The notes below the pieces were generated by a model. That model saw only the letters and a program-made list of their open reading frames with translations. It searched no databases and was not told where the DNA came from. Positions 45,406 to 59,400 of a stretch of 64,000 nucleotides of DNA are shown in pieces. The position numbers and the translations under genes are program-made. This DNA comes from Zelonia costaricensis (lineage: Eukaryota > Euglenozoa > Kinetoplastea > Trypanosomatida > Trypanosomatidae): NCBI GenBank assembly GCA_030849075.1, contig JASAOO010003502.1, positions 1 to 64,000 of the forward strand, given 5' to 3'. Within the stretch, counting starts at the first letter, position 1. Every line of letters starts with the position of its first letter.

Positions 45406-47454
45406 CGGTGACAGCTACCGCGTGCGAGTTGTGTGTGGGGAAGGGTCGAGCAGAAAGGCAAGCGAGGGCAGAGGAGTGGCGTAAGAGAACAAAAGAAAAG
45501 AAACGAAGCACGGGCAATCGGTGCGGTCGTGTGCGCTGACGTGGAAACTTGCCCCGTGTGCCAGCGATACGGCAACTCTTACGGACAAAGGGGGAGGGGA
45601 GGGAAGGGAAAGAGGCGACGCGCCCGTGTGCGCCCGTGTGCACCCGTGTGCACCCACGCAGAGCGCGCGCAAGACAGCACGCTGACGGGGGGGGGACAGA
45701 GGTGGAGGTGCGGGGCGCGCGGGCTGAGCGTGAACCGGAAAGAAGTGATCGATGAAGCGGGGGGGGGGGGGAAGATGAAGCAAGTGACGCACCGGGCAAG
45801 TTGAAGTGCGTGGCACTCGAGGCGGTGGAAGAAGAGGGAGGGACAGGAGGGGTGAGGGTGCGAGGAAAGGGATGGGGAGAGGAGAGACGCGAAGGGAGCA
45901 GGCGGAACCAGAGGAGGTGCCAGCGGAGTGGCAGCGTTGTGATGACCACAGAAAGCGACGCTGCAATTTCGGTATGTGGATGTGTGTGTGTATGTGTGTG
46001 TGTGGGTGGGTCGGTGTGAGGGTGCGTGTGCAGAGCCGTAACAGTGCAGCCCCCCTCCTCCCCAAACAGAAAACCAACAACAAGGAGAAGAAAACACTTC
46101 CGCACAGGCAAACAACCACGCACACGCACACGCACACGCACACACAGCGCCAGCACACGGAGACAGGAAGAGGGCAGAGAGAGGGGGGGGGCGAAGGGAA
46201 GCGGAGCGAGGCGGAGTACCCAAGGAGATGAGGGAGCTACGCTTCAGAACAACATCAAGACTAGCCTACACACATACACACATACACGCGAAGCACTTGT
46301 TGATATGCCCCCGTTTCCGTTCCCCTTCCTGTACAGTGCGGGGAAGCGCGGAGATGGTGGCACGGTGAGCGGGAAACAGCAGAGAGACAAAGCAAGCTGG
46401 ACGAGGATGACAGAGCACGCCAGGGACGAGGACGTGCCTTGGAAGCGCAGACGTGGGGAGGATGTCGAGGGAGAGGGGGGGAGGGGAAAGGGGAGGTCAG
46501 AGCGGCCACGAAGGGACCGGTGCAAGAACAGCACAAGGGGGAGAGGGAGACGGGGTGGAAGAGACCGGGACCGGGAAGCCCTTCTCCTACAGTGCCGGGC
46601 CCGGTGCGGCTCTGCAGCGATGACAAAAGCAGCGCACCGCACACGGTGGTGGGGGACACCGACACTGAAGGCGCCTGCGGTGGGAGAGAGAGGGGCCGTC
46701 AGGTGAGGAGGGGAGGGGGGCCGGAGGAAGCTGAACTTAGTGAAGGTTGTGTGTATGTGTGTGTGCGTGTGTGTAAGTAGCGTAGATGCGGTACACGGAG
46801 TGGAGGGACAGGGCGTGCGTGAGAGAGAGGTGGGGAGGGGGAGGGGAGGCCAACGTTTGCCTAGGTCACACGATGTCGGGCACGTGCAGCGTGAATACGA
46901 AGCGTGGCAGAAGAAGCAGATCCCACCACCACCACCCCACACTCCGTCTTTCTGTCTCTCTCTACGTTGAGAATTCCGTGGCTGATACCGTGCAGCTTCT
47001 GTGTACCGCCGTCGCGGTGTTGAGCCTCCCCCGTTCGTGCGAACGAGAAGAGTGGTCACTCCAGTGCCGCGCCTCTCGCCCTTCTCGGGGAGGAGGGGGG
47101 GAGGCAGACTAGGTGCACGTAAAGGGGCTGCGATTACCCCGACTAAACTCGCTTCTTCTTCTTCGCGGTGGAACTCAGTTCGATGCTGATGTTGCGGGAT
47201 ACGGGCATACATGAAGAGCGTAGAGCTGCTGCACATCAAATGGGAAAAGAAGTCGAGGACACGCGCCCGACACGGGGAAGAAAACAAGAGCAACACGCCG
47301 ACACACAAACACGCAGTGAACGCGGAAGTGCGGCAGAGGTAAGGTGCAGAGTTGGAGAGAGGCACGCGGGGTTGGTGGTGCTGTGTGTCCGCGTCCAAGT
47401 GGGCAGCGCTGTCGCACCGCGGCTCAACTCTTTCTCCCCCTTCGTGCCGCGGCT
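45406..47454. other. Intergenic region (2 kb) between the SPRY-ankyrin giant and the 897-aa gene
   Basis: No supportable gene. It contains a G13 run at 45759-45771, TG repeats near 45977-46005 and 46745-46772, CA repeats near 46115-46145 and GA-rich tracts. The right part is the 3' UTR side of the giant gene, whose TAG stop is at 47455-47457. Confidence 0.65.
45415..45416 (-). promoter_or_regulatory. Predicted trans-splice acceptor for the 897-aa gene
   Basis: A C/T-rich minus-strand stretch (plus about 45440-45510, including TTTCTTTTCTTTTG) has no AG until this site (context GGTAG). The ATG follows 9 bases later. Confidence 0.6.
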
Positions 47455-50400
47455 CTACCGCCGAGTCTTCTTCGCCGCCGTCGGCGCGGCGGCCTTCGCC
47501 TCCACCTCGCGTAGCACCGCCGCGGCATCGCCAACGCTGGCGACGTCGTAGGTGGGTGTGATCATCAAGCCCATCTGTTCCGACAGCTGCGCCCCTGTCG
47601 CGGCGGTGAAGCGCTTCACCAGCGCACGCATCAGCGCCTGCTGCCCGGCCGTCGCCACGCCGCCAACCGGTGCAACGCTGTGCAGCGCCGTCATCCCCGC
47701 CCTGTCCTCGTCCTCGTCGTCGTAGTCGTCCGCGTCGTCCTCGTCCGCGCGGCGCGCATCGTCGCTCGCGGTGGGTGGCGGCGTCGGTGGCAGCACAGAA
47801 CTGCTTCGCCGCCCGCCAACTGTGAGCGCCGTGCTCACCTCACGGTGCGTCAGCGCCATGGGCAACGAGGTGGTCTGCGAGCGTCGCGAGTCGCCGGTGT
47901 CGAAGCCACGGGACGCGCGGGTGGCGCGGCGCTGGCGCTGCGCGTCCTGGCCCATGCGCCAGTGCGCCGGCCAACGCCGCAAAACCCAATCCTCCAGCCG
48001 CGCAGCCATGACCGTGGGCGCTCGCGCCGCTGCCGCGGCACCACCGGCGAGGCCCACCGACGTCACCGAGCCGCGCTCATCGCCGTGTTGCCCAAACGGC
48101 GGACGCCCTGTCGGCTCCGCGTCGCACGGGACGAAGGGCGGCACGTTCAACAACGGCACAGTCTCCGTGGCAGTCGTGGCCGCGTCGGTGCTCGTGCCGG
48201 ACAGCACCGGCCGCGTGCCGAACTGCTTCCAGCGCGTGTCGGCGAGTCGCGCCGCCAGCGTGCGCATCGTTGCCGCGGCGCTGGCACGCTGCCCTGCGCC
48301 ACCACCCGCGTTGCCAATACCGGAGAGCAGCATCGGCGTCAAGGACACGAGCAGAGCCGCGTCGTAGCGGTGATCCGCCGGGTCGATGAGCTCGGCGGAT
48401 GCTTCGTCCGCGACCTTGCGTGCCAGCAGCGCGCGCAGCAGCGGAACGTCTGTGGGTGGTGGCGCCGTCGCCCGCGCGGGGGCGGTGCGGCGCGGCGCCG
48501 CGTTGCCCGTAGACGGCGGGGTTCGCACCCCGCTGGTCGCCCCACGCGGCGTGAGGGGGGCAGGGCGCTGCTTGGAGGCGGCGGCGGCGCGGCGCTGGTC
48601 CAGCATGCCGGCACCGGTGCACCGCTCGATCACGGCCGGCAGGCTGCCCATGCCCGTTCCCGGTCCCACGAGCGAAACCGTAAGCGCAGCCCCACCCCCA
48701 CCCCCACCGCCCATCGCCGACGTCACCCCATCCGCTCGACTGACCGAACCGCGCGGCCCCGTCGCACTGCGCCGGGCCGCCGCGTCGCTACCGCTCTCCA
48801 GCCCGAGGGGGTCGTCCGCGCCATCGGCGTCAGCGTCGCCAGCGCTGTCGTCCGGACCAGGCATCATGAGCGGGTACACGACGAACTGCTGGCACTCCAG
48901 CAGGAAGATGACGTCCAGCTGCGAGAGTCGCGGGGGTGCGGCGGTGGTGGTAGTGCTGCTGCGGCGCGCTGGCGGCCCGTTGCGGCCCTGCGACAGCGTC
49001 AGCGATGCGGTGCCGGCCGACGCGTTCGACGACGCCCGCGACCGGCGCCCCAGCAGCATCCCGCTCGGCGACGCCGCTGCGGTAAGAGGGAGGCGGGGTA
49101 GCAGCGGCGATGACGCCAGGCCCGACGGCCCGGTGTAGCCGCCGGCTGAGGCGGCGTCAGGGCCGACGCCGTCGCCGAAATGGCGCCTGCCATCCCTGGG
49201 CTCTGTCGTCGCCGTCGCGGCCGCGGGCTTGCCGGTGGCGGACGGTGGGAGTAGCAGCCTGCTGTAGGCGCTCAGCGTCGGCGCCGCATCCTCGCCGTCG
49301 CTGTGGCCGTCCCCACCGCCGCCGCCGCGGTGATGGCGTCCGCGCTGTTCACGCCCGCTGCCATCACGACCGCCACCCACGTGGCCGCCGTCGTGCTGCG
49401 AGCCGTGGCCGCCCCCGCCCTCCTGCAGCTCGCCGTAAAGCTGGACCAGCTCATCTTCGAAGGCGCAGAGGCCGAGGTGGAGCAGACTCACCTCCTCGCT
49501 CAGCAAGATCGGGAGGATGCCGGCGCCGCCGCCCGCGACCGCGCTGCCGCCGCGCCGTCCGGCTCCGCGACCGCCCATGCCGCCGTGCGCCTGCCCGCGA
49601 CCGCGCCCGCGGCCCCGCCCTGCCGACGTGAGGAAGGCTGCCGCCGACAGCCGCTGCGCCTCGAGGGCGTTGTAGAAGAGCGTCACGTCGGTGTAGGCGG
49701 GGTGGCGCTGCGCCTCCCACTGCTGCCGCGCATGCGTGGTGGCCGCCCGCGTGAGGTACGGCAGCGTGCCCGGCCGCCCCCGCTTCTCCCCACCGTTGCC
49801 GCCAGCTCCAGCAGCCGCCAAGCCACCCATCGCCCCCGCGGCCCCACCGGCTCCCGCGCGGATCGCCGCGTGCGACAGCGACTGGGCGGCGACCTGCTCG
49901 AACAAAGCTGCCTTGGCCCGCTCCTGCAGGAGGTGACGGCGGCGGGTGATCTGCTGCTGCCGCCGCTCCGCGTTGATCATCGCGGCGATGCGGCGGTCAC
50001 GCAGCTGCTCCTCCTGCTGCGGCGTCCGCGTCGGCACGAGCGTGCCATTCTTGGTCGCCTGCGCGTCGAGGAAGTCGCCGCTGGGGTGCCGACGATGTGG
50101 CGACGCGCTGCTGTTGCTGTCGCCCGTGACGCGCGCCAGCGCGTTGGCCGACTCGCTCGCCGTCGCCGCAACTTCCGCACCGGTCATGTCTAACAGCGAG
50201 ACGAAGCGGTCCGTTGCCAGCACCAGCCGCGGCACCGGGAAGAAGCGCAGAATGTGGCGCCTGCGGCGTGGCAGCGGCGCCGAGCTCATGCTCTGCCCGC
50301 GTGCTGTCATGCGCCTGCTCGCGCTGTCGCTTGCGCCGTGCTGGAAGGGGGCGTCGTCGTCCTCTGTGTCGCTCGTGAACGCGTACGCCTCGCGGCCGTG

Positions 50401-53400
50401 GCGGTCAAAGAAGACGACGCGCTGGAAAGCGCGGGGGTTGGGCCGGTACGTGGGCGGCACGCAGCCGTACCACTCCAGCATCTGCAGCATGGCCGGCGTG
50501 TGGGCGTAGTCGAAGGCGGTGAGGCCGTGCGCGTTGACGCGCAGCATGCACCGCAGGTACTCGCGCGGCACGGCGCCGCCGTAGCGCGAGTCGCGTGCCC
50601 CGCGCCGCCGCTCGTTATGCGAGGCACCCCCGTTGTCGTCGTCGCGGTTGTACACGTCAGAGGCGTCGTCGGACGCGTCGTCCTCCTCCGAGGCCTCGAT
50701 GGACTCGTCGATGGGGAAGCGCCCGGGCCGCCCGCCGACCGGCTCCGGGTCCAGGCCGTTCGTCACAAACCACAGGTAGCAGTACTCGAGGTAGTACTCC
50801 GCGAGCTGGCACTGGTCGTGCATCACCAGCAGGTGCAGAAGCGTGTCGCGATGCTGGCGGGTCTGGTAGCGGAGAGTCAGCGCGAGCTCGCCGTGCGCGG
50901 CGGCGATGGGGGCGACCGCACCGGCACCGGCGCCTGCCGCGTTGGGTGCTACGGTGCCGGCGAGGAACAGGTCCAGCACGGGCACCGACAAGGCCGCGCG
51001 CTGGTCCAGCAGAAACAGAATCGTGTCGATGGTGGCGCTGGACGGTCGCGGCGAGCGCAGGACACGGGTGGAGTGCAGGGCCCAGTCGAGCTGCAGGTAC
51101 ATGAAGTACACCGGACTGGCAACGGGCGCTGCGGCATTCGCGGCAGACCCCGGCTCAGACGACGCCGGCGTCGGGGCCGGCGAAGCGCTCGATTCCTTCT
51201 GAGGGGACCGCAAAGGGCGTGCCTTGGACGAGGGTGCCACGGCCGTGGCGTTGGGCCGCCTCCGCGGCTGTGCTGCGCCAGTGGTGGTCTCCTGCTGCGG
51301 CTGCCGCCCCGCACCCAAGGCAGGCACCGCAGCCGCCGCGACCACCGGCGTCTTCACGCCCGCGTTGGCGGAGCCCGCGGCAAGCTCTGGCTGAGGTGGC
51401 GAGTGGGGACGCAGCAGCAGCGGCATCAGCGATGGCGCGGACGGCAGAGGGCCCGCACTCGCGTCGGACACGCCGAGCAGCGCCGCTGGTGGGGCTAAGC
51501 GGGTAGTCAGGGACGCGGCTGCGCTCGGCACGTCGCGGCCCACCGCGGGGTCAGCGGCAAACAGGACCGGCGCCACCACGGACACAAGCCGCGCCGCCGT
51601 ACGAGGCGAGTTGGCTGGACCTTCCTCCGCGCCAGGCGCAGTGTCGCCTCCCTCCTCGCCGGCTGCCGCGGCGGTGAAAGAGCGCGACGAGTTGGCGCGC
51701 GACTGGGGGCGGGGAGGGGGCAGCTCGACCAGCCGCGCGACTGCCCCGAGGCCCCACGTCACGGTCGTCACGCGACGCCGCCGCTCCTCGCCGGCGGCCA
51801 GGCGCCGCCGGTTGTTCTGCACGATGCTCTCCATGAACTTAAGCTCGGCGTCCGCTACGGCCGCCACACTGTCCCGCTGCGGCTCGCTCGAGTCGGCACG
51901 CCGCGAGCGGTCCCGCCCCCGCGTCGGGGACGTCAGGTTCGAGGTCTCGACGGAGGTCGACGTGGACAACCCGCGGCGCGCGGCGGTGTCGGAGTCGGTG
52001 GACGCGGATGTCGCCACTGTGAAAGAGCCCGGCAGCGGCGCGGGGGTCGATGAGCGGAGCAGAGGCGAGTGAAGGTCCAACGGCGGGGCCGTGTCGCGCC
52101 GCTGCGTGCGCCCCGCCATCGCCGCGGGGGACGCAAAGTCACCGCTACTCATGTCATCCTGCAGGTCGACGGAGGAGGCCCGGCGCTGCCCCGGCCGCCG
52201 CCGCTCCCCGTCCGCCTCCGTCCTCAGCGCCAGCAGCGTAACGAGCGACGGCGTCGCAGGCTCCGGTGCCTTGCCGATGCGCGGCGGAGCCGCGGGGGAC
52301 GGAGCGGCTGTGGACGGGGTGCTGCCGCGGCGCTTGTCGTCACGCGGGGACGCCGAGGAGATGCGGCTCCCAGGCGCCGTGACGACGGTAGGAATGCTGG
52401 TGGGGGAAAGCAGGCTGCTGTCCACTTCGCTGCCGCGCACCGCCACACTCGCGATCGTCTCGTCCAGCTCAGGCGCGTCCTCCGTGGCTCGTGCGCGCGA
52501 CCGCTTTGCAAGCTTAATGTGGACGCCTTTGATGTCCTCCAGCGCTGTCACGACAGACGGACCCGGATCGGCGGCGGCGGCGGCGGCGGCGTCGGAGGCG
52601 GGGTTGGCCATGCCCTCTGGCAAGCCGCTCCGCGCGTCCACGCGGTCGTACCGCATCGGTGCCATCTGCGCCCGCACCTCAGCAGGGGCGGCTGTGTAGA
52701 GGTACCGCAGCGTGCCGACGCTGCCGGCCGCAACAGCGAGCAGGTCGGCGTGCCGCTCCTGCAATGCCTCCCGCCACAACAAGCGCTGCAGTCGATCCAG
52801 CACCGCGGTGGCCTGCGACGCCGTGTTGACGTTCGCGAAGGATGGGTAGTTGCTCAGGATCGCTGTCGACACGGCTTCCATGGCGCGCGAGCTGACGGGA
52901 CCGCCACCGGCGAGGGTGGCATACGACGTGCTGTACGTGCCCGTGCCGAACTGCGATTGCTGCTGCTGCTGCTGCTGAAACTGGATATTGCTGATGTGCT
53001 TCAACACGACGTCGGGGAGGCGAAGCTGCAGGAGGTGGCGCAGCACGTCCTTGTCGTCGTACCGGACGGCGAGCTCGATGGTGTCCCACAGCAGGGTGCC
53101 TACAAGGCCGTACGCCCCGGCAGACGGCGCACTGACACCCTCACCGCTCGTCCCCAGCGCCGCAGCCCCACCGGGGCCAGCGGTGCCGCCCACGTGCCCC
53201 TTGCCCCTCCCGCCCGACGAGGTCGCGTGCGTAGACGCGGGCTTGTGGCGCGCCGCACCAGCTGCCGACGCCGTCGCTGCGGCGAGCGCACCGGCAGCCC
53301 CGTCAGCTGCGTTCGTGCCCCCTTCTGCGGCCGCCTGTGACGCCGCTGTTGCGGCTGCCGGGGCAGCGCCTCCAGCGGCGCCGGTGGCGGTGCGGCTCAT

Positions 53401-56400
53401 GAGCGTCTCGGCGACAGACATGGACATGAGCTGCAGGAAGAGGCTCGTGCGCCGCACAAGGTGCGCCCAGTTGGAAACATCAGACGCGGCCGCCGCCGCC
53501 GGCGACCCACCGACGACGCGCGACTTCGACCGCCCCTTCGTGGACCCGGTGGACCGCACAGACGTGGCGACGGAGGGCAAGCGCTGCAGCGCGGCGGGGA
53601 CGGCGGCGCTGCTGCGGGGCGTGAAGCTGCTGCGCGGCGAGACCGGCGCCTCGTCGTAGCCCGCCTCGTCGCGAACCGCAGCCCGCATCACCAGATAAAT
53701 GGGAACCGCCGGTGCCCCTGGCAGCACGACGCGCAGCAGCGCGTTCCACGCCTTCGCCGAGGCCTGCACCGCCGTGTCGAGCTGGCGCGTGAAGTGAGCG
53801 TACAGCAGGTTGGTCCACAGCGCGTTCATGCAGTCGGGGCTCGTCAAGAAGTCACCCGCGACATCGACGTTGTCCATCGCCAGCTGCAGCGCCGGCAGTG
53901 GGTGGATGTTGGGGTACACGAAGCGCAAGAAAGCACGGCGGGCCGGTTCGCTGGGCATGTGCGAAAGCAGCAGCCGCACCGTGCCGATCTCGTGCGCTGG
54001 GTAGTAGACGCGCGTGGCGAGCAGCAGACGCACGACGGGGTCGGCCATGTTGGTGTGCAGGGAGCAGTGGCACGACACGGGCAGTCCCGAGAGGTCGTGC
54101 AAGCGGATGCCACCCCCACCACCAGCGGAGGCACCACGCTCATGGCCCTGACTCGCCGTCGTGCCTGCGCCGTCGTGCGCCTGCTCCCGCGACGACGGCG
54201 TCACAGCCGCGCCGCTCTGCACCAGCGCGGAGAGGAGCGGCACGTGGGCAATGCGGGCCGCGAGCGACAAGGCGGTCTCGCCGTCCGCCGCGGGCTGGAA
54301 CAGCACCGAGCGCAGCGCGTGCGCCGCCGCCGCCGCCGTCCGCTGCGCAGTGGAGACGGCGGCGGCGGCACTTGCCGTTAATTTCATGGCGGCGCTGGAC
54401 GGCGTACGGCGTGCGGCGTCGCGCAGGAGCTCGACCAGCGCCACGCACGTGTCCACCTGCACCCGCGTCTCGGGATCGGTGCTCGGGTCGCCCATGCACG
54501 GCGGCTCGGCGAGCACCCGCATCGGCAGCTGCGAGAGCGCCGTCGCCCCAGCTGGTGCAGCACCGCCGGCGCGCCTGGAGCCCGGCGGCGTCTCCTCACT
54601 TCCGCTTCCGCCGTCCGGCGAACGCTCGGCCTGCTGCGCCGTCTCGGCTGCGCTTGAGGCGCCGGCCGCGCCCGAGCTGGCGATGAGCCGTGCGCACGTC
54701 TTGCGCAGGAGCCGCGTAGCCACGCTGTCGCCGCTCGGCGGGTGCCGCGCGCTGACGGGAATCGCCACCGCGCCGAATGCCCGCACCAGCCGCAGCAGCA
54801 GCTGTGGCGTGTACTCGACGCACGTGTAGAGCAGCACGACGCGGTAGCACAGCCGCAGCGCCGCGATGAGCCGCGTGCGCAGAGATGCGGCAGGCGTGCC
54901 GTGTGCGGAGCTTCCGGTTTCTGCTCGCTGGCTACCAGACGCACCGTGTGCTGTGTCTGGGCCGGCACTTGCCAGTGGGCTGAGCAGCGCGCGCCCGCTA
55001 AGTTGTGCCGGCCCACCCCCGGACCTGCGACCGCCAGCTTTCGCCACTGCTGCGGTCGCGAGCGGCCTGTCGTCTGCGATGTTGTCCGTCTGCGAGAAGG
55101 TCAGCAGCGACGCCGACGAACCAGACAGCAGCGACCTCGCGGCCCCTCCAGGCGCCTGCGTCGGCGAGGGGCTGTGCAGACGCTCGCTCGTCCCGCTCCG
55201 CGGCGACGACGCCTGCATGCGTTGGTACACAAGGCGTTGCTCCTCCTCATACCGGGCCGCGAGCATCGCAGCTTGATCGAAAACGGACACGCTCGCGGTG
55301 CCCACCGCGCTGCCCCCGTTGTCAACGGAGTCGTCCGTGGAGTCGCCGTCATCGTCGTCTTCGGTGCCGTCACCGGGCATGCGCGTGAACACCACGGACG
55401 CGACCCCCGCGGCTGCCGTGGCCGCCGCCGGGTGCGCCGCCACGCGCATGCACGGCAGGCGGCGCCACTGGTAGAGCAGCCGGCGCTGGTGCCGCACGAG
55501 CTGGTCGTTGAAGGCCTCGTTTGCCGTGTCATCAGCGCCGCCGCTGCCGCCGCCCTCTTTGACGTCGGGGCTCAAGACGTGTGTCACGTCCAGCTGCGGG
55601 GCGGGGCGGCGGCGCGACGAGGGCGCAAAGCCCAGCAGTGGCGCACGGAAGCGCAGCAACAGGTCAACGCAGCGGTGCCCGGCAGCCTCATTCACGGTTG
55701 CCCGCGTGGCGCTCAGCGTCGAGCTCGGCGGCGGCGGGGGCGCTGGCTGCGCATGCGAGGCGCTGGTGGTCGGCGAGATGCCCGTGAGCGACTCGAACCC
55801 GGTCGCCGACGCCCCGAAGACTGTACTGGTCCTGCGGCCCACGTGGCGTGACGAACCGCCGCCGCCGTAACCTGCGCTGCCGTTGCGGCCGCGGCCTGTG
55901 ATGTGAATGTCGGCGGCGCCGCTGCCCGCCGCGGCCAGCATCCACGCGTCGCTGCCTGTAGCGTCGAAGAGGCCGTTGGGCTGGGCGCCGTGCTTCAGGA
56001 GAAGATGCACCATGGCCAGCGTCTCCGACAGCGACGACCCCGTCGCCGCGTGACCTGCGCCACCGCCAGCCACGTCGCTGCTGTCGCTCGAGGTGGCAAC
56101 GACGATGCGCTCCTGCAGCGCGGTGCGCTCCAGCGGGTCCAGCCATGCCGGCTCCTTGTAGTCCACCAGCACCGCGGCCGGGCGCACGGACGGGAGCGCT
56201 GACACCACCGCGCGCGGCGAGCACCCGGCAGGGGTGAGGGAGCCGGGGGAGTAGCTGGGGGTGGTCGATACCGCGCTGACAGCCTCCGACGCGAGGCTGC
56301 TGCCGGCAGAGACGTCGGCGTAGAGAAGCCGCCCTGACGTCCCAGCCTGTCGCATCTCGCGCAGCGTCATCTCCGTCACGGCGCGATCGTCCCTGGCCAC

Positions 56401-59400
56401 CATCCCGCCCGCCTGCAGGAGCGTCTTGGTGATGTGCGTGTTGCCGACGCGGACGGCGAGGCGGTACGGGGTCCAGCAGAACCACGAGCCGTCCTCGCTG
56501 CGCCGTGCGTCCGCGCCACCACCACCGCCGCCATCGCCGCCGCTCCCGCCACCAGCGCCCGTGCCAGACCCGCCGGCCCCCGTCACGCTCCCCCGTGCGC
56601 CTCCGGTCGCCGAGGCGCCGGCAGCCCAGTCGCCACGAACGCTTTGCTGGGTGGCCACACCGACGGCGGCGCGAACCGCGTGGGCGACGATGTGACGCAG
56701 CCGCGCCGCCTCGAGGTCCCTCTGGTATGTCATGGCAGCGTTGTCAGACTGCTTCTGCTGCTGGCGCCGCTGCTGCGGCGAGCTGGTGCCGGCTGAGGGG
56801 GAGGCGGAGGGGGTGGCGGCGGCTGGGCTCTGCGCCCCATCGCGCTGTGCGCCTCCGATGGGCGAGGACGAGCGCGCGAAGAAGTTCGCGGACGAGGTGA
56901 ACGCCTTCGGTTGCGGGGGGTTGGGAAGGGGCGTGGCGGGGTCGTGGCTGTACAGCCCCTGCGCCGGAGCGTAGAGGGGGTCGAGCTCGTATGTGTCGAC
57001 GAGAAACCGCACCACCTCTGTCAGGCCCAGCGTCGCGGCCAGCTGCAGCGCCGTGAAGCCCATCGGCGTCGCAAAGAGCGAGTTGTTGCCAACCACCTCC
57101 TCCTCGTCATCGTCATTCGTGCTGGAGCCGGAGAAGACTGTCGTGGCGCCGCGACCGTCGGTGTTGACGCTTGCCGACATCAGCGCCGCCGCCGCGTCAG
57201 GGCTCATCTGCCCTCCGGCCAGGGGCGATGCATCGCCTGCGGTTTGCCCGCTCACCTCCGAGGTGGAGACCGACGCGCGAGAGCCATTACCACCGCCGGT
57301 GGCCGCCGCTGCCGCCGCTGCAGCAGTTCGCCCGACTCGCCTCGCCCGTGCGTTCGACTTGGCCTTCATGTGCGCCTGCACGAGGCTCTGGATCTCGTCG
57401 ATCGCGCGCGACCCCCCGCGCGAGCGGCCGTGCAGGCGAATCATGCGCACCACGTCGAGGCTGAAGGTCTTGCGGTTCAGCGTCGCGTCCAGCGCGCTGC
57501 GGTACTGCTCCGCCGCCTGAACGCTCGCCGCCACACCCACGGGTGACGCCGGCAAAGCTGCCGCAGCGCCTGCAGTCGCCGTCGGTGACCTGCTGGGGAA
57601 CGCCTGCGCGGCGGGGCTGCTCCTTGCCGGTGAGCTGCTGCCGGCGGTGCCCATTGCACCAACAGCGCTACCGCTCCCGAGCAACATGCGGCACAGCCAC
57701 CCCATAGACGGCTCCTCCACGTTCACGTAGTGCTGCGGCGAGCGGCCCGCGCCGGGGCTTCCGCGCAGCGTGGAGAAGGACGCGCCAGCCCCGTAGTGGC
57801 TGGTGTTGGCGAAGGTTCGACTGGCCCCACCGGCGCGGCGGCCGCCATGACGGCTGCGGCGCTGCGCCAGCGCCCGCTCCCGCGCCGCTGCGGTCTCGCG
57901 CCACATCCACTGCTGCAGGCAGCGCCACACATCGCGGCAGAAGGGCACCGCCTGCGTCGGGGCGATCACGCTGCCGGCGTGCTCCTGCAGGTAGCCGATA
58001 AGGAGCTCCGCGTGCGCCATTGCAGTCCCGCGCGTGACACCCAGCGCCGCGCTCTCCGCCGCGACGTCGCTGACGTAAATGCACAACTCCGGCAACGCAA
58101 AGCCGCGCAGCAGCAGACGCAGCGCGTCCGCCGGGGAGATGGTGGGGCCCGCCGCGCGGGTCAGCAGCAGTCGCACGAAGGTGCGCCGGTCCTGCTGGTC
58201 ACCCGAGCCCTGCAGCTGCTGCGAGGCCGCCTTGCTGTCCTCTGGCGCGGTCACGGATGTCCGCCCGCTGCTCGGCGCGGGCTCCGTCGGGGCCAGCGAG
58301 GGCCGCCAGTCCAGCACACCAGAGTCGCCCCGCACCGCGGTGGTGCGCCGAGTGTGCGGCTGTTGTGACGGCGGCTGCTGGGCGTCCGACCACTGCGGCT
58401 TTGCCTGCGCCACGGACTCGCGGAATTCGGCCGTGCTCGGGAAAAGCGGCGGCGGCGCGGAAAGCATGAGCTGCACCACCGAGTCGAGGTGCTTCTTGTG
58501 GGCCTGCATGAGCGCCATGCACGTGCCGTCGATCAGCGGTCCCCCCAACTGCGAATTGGGCAACGCAGACAGGCTGCTCGCGGCGGACATGCCTGCCGCC
58601 ATCGCGGAAATCCCCATCGTCGCCCCAAGCGGCGACCCGGGCGACTGCGGCCCGCTGCGGTCGCCGTAGTCGGTGGCCGATGACGTGCCGTCCACTGCCG
58701 ACACCCCGTCGTCACCGCCGACGACGCTGTCGATCAGCGTGCTCACGAGCAGCTCCGCCGTCTCGGCCTGCTCGTACTGGATCGCCACCAGCAGCGCACT
58801 CTTGCCTTGCTTGTTGAGTGCGTGCATCGGCACGACGCAGGTCGCGGACTGGTAGGCGGGCGAGCTGCGTAGGCTCGAGTGGTGCATGGCGAGCCGCGAC
58901 ACCTCGCCCTCGCTGAACTGTATCAGCATGTACTCCACCGCGAGGGCCAGCCCGCGGCGGGCTGCGAGGTGCAACGCCGTGTCGCCGTGCTGGTCAATCG
59001 CACACAAGTCCAGCACTGCCCGGCCGCGGCGCAGCTCGTCTTTGCTGTACTCGAGCACCCGCAGCGCCGCAGCCTGCTGCCCATTCGCCAGCGCCGTCAG
59101 CAGCGGGGTATAGTTGGTGTAGGCGGCTTGGATGTTCAGCTGCGCGTGCCAGTTCTGCAAGAGGCAGCGCACGATGGGCAGCTGACCCCGCTCACAGGCG
59201 AGGTGCAGCGGCGTGCAATGCGTGCGCTCGTGCTGCTGGTTAACGTCCATCAAGGGCTTTCGGCTCACGTCGCCAGCGGCGGCGGTCGCGGTGCGCGTGG
59301 TGTGGGCACTCACCGCCTCCTTGCGCAGCATTGACGCGGCTGCGCCGGGGTCCGGCGACGTCACACGCGAGGTCCCGGTGTGGCTGCCGAAGCGGCCCTT

